Below are positions 59,390-64,000 of a DNA stretch of 64,000 bases, piece after piece. The position numbers and the translations under genes were made by a program. Below the pieces are notes generated by a model. It did not search any database. It had not been told where the DNA came from and was given only the letters and a program-made list of their open reading frames with translations. The number at the start of each line of letters is the position of its first letter. Position 1 is the first letter of the stretch. The DNA is taken from assembly GCF_029601685.1 (NCBI RefSeq), contig NZ_JARRIR010000009.1, positions 220,612-284,611 on the forward strand. The letters are read 5' to 3'. The DNA comes from Metarhizobium sp017305935. Its GTDB lineage: Bacteria; Pseudomonadota; Alphaproteobacteria; Rhizobiales; Rhizobiaceae.

Positions 59390-60289
59390 CTAGCGCGACA
59401 GGGCTTCGGCGGCGTTGCGCCGGCCGGAGAGGATGACATAACCGGTCAGCAGCACCAGCATCACGGCCATGACCATCATCGCCAGCGCCGAGCCGAACGG
59501 CCAGTTGCGCGCCGCGAGGAACTGGCCCTCGATGAGATTGCCGAGCATCATCACCTTGGCGCCGCCGAGCACCGCCGGCACGACGAAATTGCCGAGCGCC
59601 GGAATGAAGACAATGACCGAGCCGCCGAGAATGCCGGGCGCCGTCAGCGGCAGGATGATGCGGAAGAAGGTGCGCACCGGCCCGGCGCCAAGATCGAGCG
59701 AGGCCTGCACCAGCCGCCAGTCCAGCTTCTCGATGCTGGCATAGACCGGCATGAACATGAAGGGAATGAAGACATAGACCATGCCGAGCACGATCGCCCC
59801 GTCGGTATAGATCATCTCCAGCGGCCGGGCGATGATGCCCGTCCCGATCAGCGTCTCGTTGATCAGCCCGGTCGGGCGCAGGATCATCACCCAGACGAAG
59901 AGGCGCACGATCAGGCTGGAAAAGAACGGCAGCGTGATCAGGAACAGGCAGAAATTCTTCCATTTGTCCGGCAGCCGGCTGATGTGGAAGGCGGCGGGAT
60001 AACAGACGAGCAGCGTCGCCAGAACCGTCACCGCCGCGATCTTCAGCGAACGGAAGAAGATGGCGATATAGACCGGATCGTATTCCTCGAAGGCCGGATC
60101 GGCAAAGCCGAGAATACGGCCGAAATTATGCGGGTAATAGGTCCATTCCACCCCGCCATAGAGGCCGGGCGCCAGAAAACTGGTGACCACCATGATGCCG
60201 AGCGGAATGGCGAAGAAGAAAGCGAGGAACAGCGTCACCGGTCCGAGCAGGACGCCGATCTGCAAACGCCGCTGGTTGGCGAGCTTCAT
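59390..60289 (-). CDS. Spermidine/putrescine-type ABC transporter permease (PotB-like)
   Basis: A 299-residue permease with about six helices. It has the N-terminal helix RRLQIGVLLGPVTLFLAFFFAIPLGIMVVTSFLAPGLYGG. The EAA loop reads LVQASLDLGAGPVRTFFRIILPLTAPGILGGSVIVFIPALGNFVVPAVLGG. Its start overlaps the ATPase stop by ATGA, so the three membrane and ATPase parts are made in balance. Substrates of this class include polyamines and related amino compounds. Confidence 0.9.
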   Translation of the reverse strand: MKLANQRRLQIGVLLGPVTLFLAFFFAIPLGIMVVTSFLAPGLYGGVEWTYYPHNFGRILGFADPAFEEYDPVYIAIFFRSLKIAAVTVLATLLVCYPAAFHISRLPDKWKNFCLFLITLPFFSSLIVRLFVWVMILRPTGLINETLIGTGIIARPLEMIYTDGAIVLGMVYVFIPFMFMPVYASIEKLDWRLVQASLDLGAGPVRTFFRIILPLTAPGILGGSVIVFIPALGNFVVPAVLGGAKVMMLGNLIEGQFLAARNWPFGSALAMMVMAVMLVLLTGYVILSGRRNAAEALSR

Positions 60290-61377
60290 CGCGCCCCCTC
60301 CCCTTCGCAGAGCAGGTGGACGCTGTCCGGATCGTAATACCAGCGCGCCGTCTGCCCCGGCTGCAGGGCGCCGACCGCGCCCTTTTCGCCGGCCGGCACC
60401 TGCGCCACCAGCCGGCGGCCGGAGGCGGTATGCCCGAAGAGTTCGAAGGACGAGCCGACGAAGACGATCTGGTCGAGGGTGATGTCAAGCGCCGGGGCAT
60501 TGTCACAGCGCGAGACCAGCGAAAAATGCTCCGGTCGCACCAGCGCCGTGCCCTTGGCCGACGCACGGTCATGGCCGCCATGGCGCAGCACCGTGCCGTC
60601 CTCCAGCACGAAACCGCCGGCCTCGTCGCGCCCGTCGAGCAGGTTGCTGGCGCCGACGAAGCTGGCGACGAAGGCATTGACCGGCTTGTCATAGATGGTG
60701 CGCGGTGCATCGAGCTGCTGGATGCGGCCATTGGCGAGCACCGCCACCCGGTCCGACATGGTCAGCGCTTCCTGCTGGTCATGGGTGACGAAGATGAAGG
60801 TGATGCCGAGGTCGTTTTGCAGCGATTTCAATTCAAGCTGCATCGCCTCGCGCAGATTCTTGTCGAGCGCCGACAACGGCTCGTCGAGCAGCAGCACCTT
60901 CGGCCGCGCGACGATGGCGCGCGCCAGCGCCACGCGCTGCTGCTGGCCGCCGGAGAGCTGACGCGGCAGGCGCCCTTCCATGCCGGAAAGCCCGACCATT
61001 TGCAGCACCGCCCGGACGCGCTCCGTGCGCTCCGCCTTGCCGATGCCGGCGACTTCAAGCGCATAGCCGGTGTTCTGACCGACCGTCATATGCGGAAACA
61101 GCGCGTAATTCTGGAAGACGGTGTTGACCGGCCGGCGATAGGGCGGCCGGTCGGTCATGTCGACGCCGTCGATCTCGATGCGACCGGCATCCAGCTCGAC
61201 GAAACCGCTGATCGCCTGCAGCAGCGTGGTCTTGCCGCAGCCGGAGGGCCCGAGCAGCGTGATGAATTCATTGCGGCCGATATCGAGATCGATACCGTCC
61301 AATGCCGTGACCTTGCCGCCTTCCGGCGTCGCAAAGGCCTTGGCGGCCGAGACCAGCCGCACGATTGCATCCCGCAT
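60286..61377 (-). CDS. Spermidine/putrescine-type ABC transporter ATPase (PotA-like)
   Basis: A 363-residue ATPase. Walker A is GPSGCGKTT, the Q-loop lies in NTVFQNYALFPHMTVGQNTGYAL, the signature is LSGGQQQRVALARAI, Walker B is VLLLDEPLSALD, and the switch His is in IFVTHDQQEAL. The C-terminal part from about residue 240 is a TOBE domain typical of the polyamine class (ALVRPEHFSLV). It energises the PotB/PotC-like channel. The ATG follows GGGGAACGAAAC. The gene is divergent from the binding-protein gene, with a 163-bp promoter region between. Confidence 0.95.
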   Translation of the reverse strand: MRDAIVRLVSAAKAFATPEGGKVTALDGIDLDIGRNEFITLLGPSGCGKTTLLQAISGFVELDAGRIEIDGVDMTDRPPYRRPVNTVFQNYALFPHMTVGQNTGYALEVAGIGKAERTERVRAVLQMVGLSGMEGRLPRQLSGGQQQRVALARAIVARPKVLLLDEPLSALDKNLREAMQLELKSLQNDLGITFIFVTHDQQEALTMSDRVAVLANGRIQQLDAPRTIYDKPVNAFVASFVGASNLLDGRDEAGGFVLEDGTVLRHGGHDRASAKGTALVRPEHFSLVSRCDNAPALDITLDQIVFVGSSFELFGHTASGRRLVAQVPAGEKGAVGALQPGQTARWYYDPDSVHLLCEGEGAR

Positions 61378-61540
61378 GTTTCGTTCCCCGAAATGTTATC
61401 AAATTAACTCTTGCGTGATTTCGGTATGTTGATATCATTTTTTCGTACAAGTCAACGCCCCGAAGGATCCGGTCTTTCCGTGCTTGCTTGCGGAAAAAAC
61501 GAGCGGGATCCCGAAGGGAAATCCGACAAGGGGAACACCA
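61378..61540. promoter_or_regulatory. Divergent promoter region of the polyamine-type importer
   Basis: A 163-bp gap between the ATPase and binding-protein genes. It is AT-rich from 61390 to 61440. It contains GTTATCAAATTAAC at 61395-61408 and the palindrome TGATATCA at 61430-61437. The first resembles, weakly, the shared TTAAC/AATTA element. RpiR, encoded two genes downstream, is the likely regulator. Confidence 0.45.
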
Positions 61541-62587
61541 ATGACGACGTTGAAAAGCGCCCTCCGGCGCCTGAGCCTTATTGCGTTTACGGCACTGACC
61601 CTGCCCGCCGGCGCCTTCGCCGACGAACTGAACATCTACAACTGGGGCGAATACATCAATCCGGCCGTGCTGCAGAAATTCGAGGAGGAGACCAAGATCA
61701 AGGTCAATCTCTCGACCTATTCCTCCAACGAGGAAATGCTCGCCAAGATCCAGGGCGGCGCCAGCGGCTACGATATCGTCTTCCCGTCCGTGCATATGCA
61801 GGACATCATGTCGAAGCTCGATCTGCTCGAAAAGACCGACATCGACACCTATGAAGGCTTCAAGAACATCGATCCGCGCTTCCTGCGCGCCAAGAGCGAC
61901 CCGAAGGGCGAATATTGCCTGCCCTACGCCTTCGGCACGGTCGGCATCCTCTACAACCGCAAGGTTCTCGGCAAGGATGTGGTGGGCTGGAAGGATCTGC
62001 TGGCGACGGTGAAGGAAAAGGGCCTGAAGATCACCCTGCTCGACGACATGCGCGAAGTGCTGGGCGTCGGCCTGATCCTCAACGGCCATTCGGTCAATTC
62101 GACCAATGCCGAGGAATTGCAGCAGGCGGCCGATACGGTGATCGCGATGAAGCCCTATGTCGCCGCCTTCACCTATGATTCCCGCCCGATGGTCGGCTCC
62201 GGCGACGTTGCGGCGGCCCATTTCTTCGTCGGCAGCATGATCGACGTCTTCGGCAACCCGAAGGATCTGGGCTATGTCATCCCCGAGGAAGGCGCGACCA
62301 TGTACCAGGAAGACATCTGCGTGCTGAAAAGCGCGCCGAACAAGGAGAACGCCAGGAAATTCCTGCAATTCTACACCCGCCCGGAGATCGCCGCGCTCAA
62401 CGTCTCGCAGCAGACCAACGGCACGCCGAATGTCCCGGCCCGTCAGTTGACGCCGGAAAACATCAAGAATAGCAAGGAAATCAATCCGACCGACCAGACC
62501 ATGGAGCGGTTGCAGATTTTCCAGGATCTGGGCGCCGGCCTGCGCCAGCTCGACCGGGTCTGGACCAAGGTGAAGACCGCGCAGTAA
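61541..62587 (+). CDS. Spermidine/putrescine-type ABC transporter substrate-binding protein (PotD-like)
   Basis: A 348-residue periplasmic protein. A Sec signal peptide (RRLSLIAFTALTLPAGAFA) precedes the mature start DELNIYNWGEYINPAVLQKFEEETKIKVNLSTYSSNEEMLAKIQGGASGYDIVFPS, a hallmark of PotD/PotF proteins. It should bind a polyamine or an amine-like peptide and deliver it to the PotABC-like importer encoded divergently. The ATG at 61541 follows AAGGGGAACACC. It is followed by an rpiR-type gene with a stem-loop between. Confidence 0.92.
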   Translation: MTTLKSALRRLSLIAFTALTLPAGAFADELNIYNWGEYINPAVLQKFEEETKIKVNLSTYSSNEEMLAKIQGGASGYDIVFPSVHMQDIMSKLDLLEKTDIDTYEGFKNIDPRFLRAKSDPKGEYCLPYAFGTVGILYNRKVLGKDVVGWKDLLATVKEKGLKITLLDDMREVLGVGLILNGHSVNSTNAEELQQAADTVIAMKPYVAAFTYDSRPMVGSGDVAAAHFFVGSMIDVFGNPKDLGYVIPEEGATMYQEDICVLKSAPNKENARKFLQFYTRPEIAALNVSQQTNGTPNVPARQLTPENIKNSKEINPTDQTMERLQIFQDLGAGLRQLDRVWTKVKTAQ

Positions 62588-62602
62588 AAGGCGCGTTTCA
62601 AA

Positions 62603-62626
62603 CTCCGCCCGCCAAAGCGGGCGGAG
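62603..62626 (+). terminator. Stem-loop between binding-protein and rpiR-type genes
   Basis: A perfect 10-bp stem CTCCGCCCGC (62603-62612) with GCGGGCGGAG (62617-62626) and a CAAA loop. It lies 15 bp after the binding-protein stop and 22 bp before the RpiR start. There is no T run. It probably lowers rpiR expression relative to the binding protein. Confidence 0.6.
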
Positions 62627-62648
62627 AAAATGCTCGGAGGGGACGACT

Positions 62649-63503
62649 GTGGCGAAAGACATTGTCACGCGCCTGCAAAGCGCAGACCTGCGCAAATCGA
62701 AGACCGACAAGCTGATCGCCCAGTATATCGAGCGCAATCTGGCCGAACTGCCGTTCGAGACGGCGAAATCCATCGCCGCGCGGCTCGGCATTTCGCAGAT
62801 GACGGTCGGGCGCTACCTGCGCCGCCTCGGCTTCGACGGTCTCGACGAGATGAAGACGGCGCTTAGGCGCGGCCGCTCCAATCCCGCCTGGCAGGTGAAA
62901 GGCCCGGTCGCCCGGCTGCAGCAGGATATCCGCGAGGGCAAGCTGCTCGCCGGCCTCGTGCAGCAGCAGATCGACAATCTCGGGGTCGTTTACGAGCTGA
63001 TGACCCAACCGGAATGGCAGCAGACCATCGATGCGCTGATTTCCGCCAGCGAAGTCTATGTCGCCGCCTACCAGAATGTGCGCGGCATCGCGCAATATTT
63101 CGCCTCGCAGCTTTCCTATTCGCGCCCGCGCGTCTCCTTCATGGACGGGCTGAACGGCACCTATGCCGAAGCGCTCGATGGTTCGGTCGAGGGCCGCGTG
63201 CTCTTCCTGCATGACGTGCGCCGTTTCGCCTCCAAGGCCCGGCCGCTGGCGGCCGAAGCCCGCCGCGCCGGCGTCAAGGTCATCCTGCTCACCGACGAAT
63301 TCTGCCCCTGGGCCAGCGAGGTCGCCGATATCGCCCTGATCGTCCCCGGCTCGCATGGCCCCCTCTGGGATGGCGCCGCCACCATGACGGCGGTCATGGA
63401 CCTGATGCTCTCCAACATCATCGTCCTCATCGGCAACCAGGTGGACGAGCGCGTCCAGACACTCACCCGCCTGCAGGACATTTTTGGCGATTTCGAGAGC
63501 TGA
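62649..63503 (+). CDS. MurR/RpiR family transcriptional regulator
   Basis: A 284-residue regulator. The N-terminal RpiR helix-turn-helix is SKTDKLIAQYIERNLAELPFETAKSIAARLGISQMTVGRYLRRLGFDGLDEMK. From about residue 115 a SIS (sugar isomerase) fold follows, with YVAAYQNVRGIAQYFASQLSY, FLHDVRRFASKARPLAAEARRAGVKVILLTDE and SPWASEVADIAL-like CPWASEVADIALIVPG. SIS domains bind phosphorylated sugars, though some members sense other ligands. It starts with GTG after CGGAGGGGACG. Its place behind the importer binding-protein gene suggests that it controls that importer. Confidence 0.92.
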   Translation: MAKDIVTRLQSADLRKSKTDKLIAQYIERNLAELPFETAKSIAARLGISQMTVGRYLRRLGFDGLDEMKTALRRGRSNPAWQVKGPVARLQQDIREGKLLAGLVQQQIDNLGVVYELMTQPEWQQTIDALISASEVYVAAYQNVRGIAQYFASQLSYSRPRVSFMDGLNGTYAEALDGSVEGRVLFLHDVRRFASKARPLAAEARRAGVKVILLTDEFCPWASEVADIALIVPGSHGPLWDGAATMTAVMDLMLSNIIVLIGNQVDERVQTLTRLQDIFGDFES

Positions 63504-63509
63504 CTTCTA

Positions 63510-63550
63510 TTCCAGGGTCTGCGACCGAAATCTGGACGCAGACCCTGGAA
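63510..63550 (+). terminator. Long stem-loop after the rpiR-type gene
   Basis: A perfect 14-bp inverted repeat (63510-63523 with 63537-63550, core CCAGGGTCTGCG) and a 13-base loop, 6 bp after the stop. There is no T run. It may end the transcript or mark the border of the insertion-sequence remnant. Confidence 0.6.
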
Positions 63551-63729
63551 GAATCTCGGGAGAACTGCAGAAATGACTTGAAAAAACGCGTCAAGAATAG
63601 CTTGAAAACAATTGGCATACTAAGTGTCATGACCGATGCGTTCTTTGTCGATGCCAGCGGAGAGTTCGCGGTCGTCCACGCCGCAAAACGAAACCATCGT
63701 GGAGTGCCCCCTTTCGACCTGACAGGCTT
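63551..63729. other. Region between the rpiR-type stem-loop and the IS66-type remnant
   Basis: A 179-bp stretch with no convincing gene and a base composition closer to 50% GC. It may contain the left end of the broken insertion sequence. I could not find its inverted repeat with confidence. Confidence 0.3.
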
Positions 63730-63886
63730 ATGTATAACGACTATCGACGCATCGAAGTGATCACCGGCGACGTCCTAGCGGAAGCTGCAGATTATCGAGC
63801 AGAGTTTTGAGCCGTGCGAGACCGTTTCGTCGATCACCAGACTTCATGGGGTTGCGCCGAATCTTCTGTGTCGATGGCGCAGACTT
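63730..63886 (+). pseudogene. IS66-type tnpA fragment, frameshifted N-terminal part
   Basis: Two frames together give an IS66-type TnpA start. From ATG 63730 it reads MYNDYRRIEVITGDV, then the frame is lost near 63775. From 63779 in another frame it continues RKLQIIEQSFEPCETVSSITRLHGVAPNLLCRWRRL, the helix-turn-helix part of such small transposition proteins. After 63886 the similarity stops. A deletion with frameshift plus truncation makes it non-functional. Confidence 0.75.
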
Positions 63887-63919
63887 CCGAGGGAACAAGG
63901 AATGACTGCTTTGGATTTC

Positions 63920-64000
63920 GACAACCGGCTCGTCAGAAACCACGGCTGCAGCACCTCCCTCATTCAAGAGCCTGCGCCACCGGTAAAGCAGATTGGGCGC
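63920..64000 (-). pseudogene. Second IS66-type tnpA fragment, convergent with the first (continues beyond window)
   Basis: Read on the minus strand from the window end, the frame gives APNLLYRWRRLLNEGGAAAV followed by VSDEPVV, the middle of an IS66-type TnpA. It then runs into the antisense of the first fragment without TnpA similarity. It is related to, but not identical with, the plus-strand fragment over the APNLL-RWRRL segment. Its N-terminal part lies beyond 64000. The two fragments face each other tail to tail, as after an inversion or nested insertion. Confidence 0.72.

Noticed and set aside
61395..61408. GTTATCAAATTAAC as a fifth copy of the shared element
   Set aside because: It needs gaps to align and lacks the TTGAC end; kept only as a weak resemblance.
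63578..63760. A 60-codon TTG-start frame
   Set aside because: It has no ribosome site, overlaps the tnpA remnant and has no recognisable sequence.

Overview
The window is about 64 kb of high-GC bacterial DNA with dense, mostly operonic gene order. It looks like an alphaproteobacterium of the Hyphomicrobiales, most likely Rhizobiaceae. The signs are a nadQ-nadA-nadB-nadC locus with paired NadQ-type operators, a short intergenic palindrome of the kind common in rhizobia, alphaproteobacterial catabolic operons, and an IS66-type transposase remnant. I saw no rRNA, tRNA, CRISPR array or complete mobile element.

Layout. 1-10.3 kb: the right part of an extracellular or capsular polysaccharide locus. 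It holds three glycosyltransferases (GT4, GT4, GT26), a NodB-like deacetylase, a Wzz-type chain-length protein, a polytopic Wzy-like protein, a formyltransferase-like/GINT1-like fusion and a secreted GH5 glycanase. A metallo-beta-lactamase-fold hydrolase is embedded in it. 10.7-13.3 kb: a stand-alone FAD oxidoreductase-GcvT fusion with a textbook terminator. 13.4-18 kb: signalling genes, namely a GGDEF-EAL protein paired with a small secreted molybdopterin-fold protein, and a chemoreceptor. 18.3-20.7 kb: an AraC regulator and a solo LuxR-type regulator. 20.7-25 kb: de novo NAD synthesis with its regulator.

25-63 kb is a large catabolic region. It starts with an AraC regulator, an aldehyde dehydrogenase and a GMC oxidoreductase (25.2-29.3 kb). 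A homoprotocatechuate meta-cleavage operon hpaF-E-D-G-H-I with divergent hpaR follows at 30.7-37 kb. An iclR-led operon at 37-43.3 kb encodes a Tm-1-like protein, a HAD protein, two class-III aminotransferases and an APH-type kinase. Next come an APC permease with an aldehyde dehydrogenase, an N-terminally truncated amidohydrolase, and a branched-chain-type ABC importer with a fused LivM-LivG protein (43.5-52.7 kb). The hpaBC monooxygenase and its activator hpaA lie at 54.3-57.4 kb, and a spermidine/putrescine-type ABC importer with a P1 peptidase and an RpiR regulator at 57.4-63.5 kb. The right edge holds two convergent, broken IS66-type tnpA fragments.

How the genes fit together. HpaB/HpaC hydroxylate 4-hydroxyphenylacetate to homoprotocatechuate. 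HpaD opens the ring, and HpaE, F, G, H and I carry the product to pyruvate and succinic semialdehyde. The aldehyde dehydrogenases nearby could use that semialdehyde or supply hydroxyphenylacetate from amines or alcohols. The most interesting signal I found is a conserved element of about 23 bp (TTAAC..G..AATTA..TTGAC) in front of four separate transcription units between 25 and 47 kb: the AraC unit, hpaR/hpaF, iclR/APC, and the amidohydrolase-ABC importer. It suggests that these units form one coordinated regulon. This is an inference from sequence alone.
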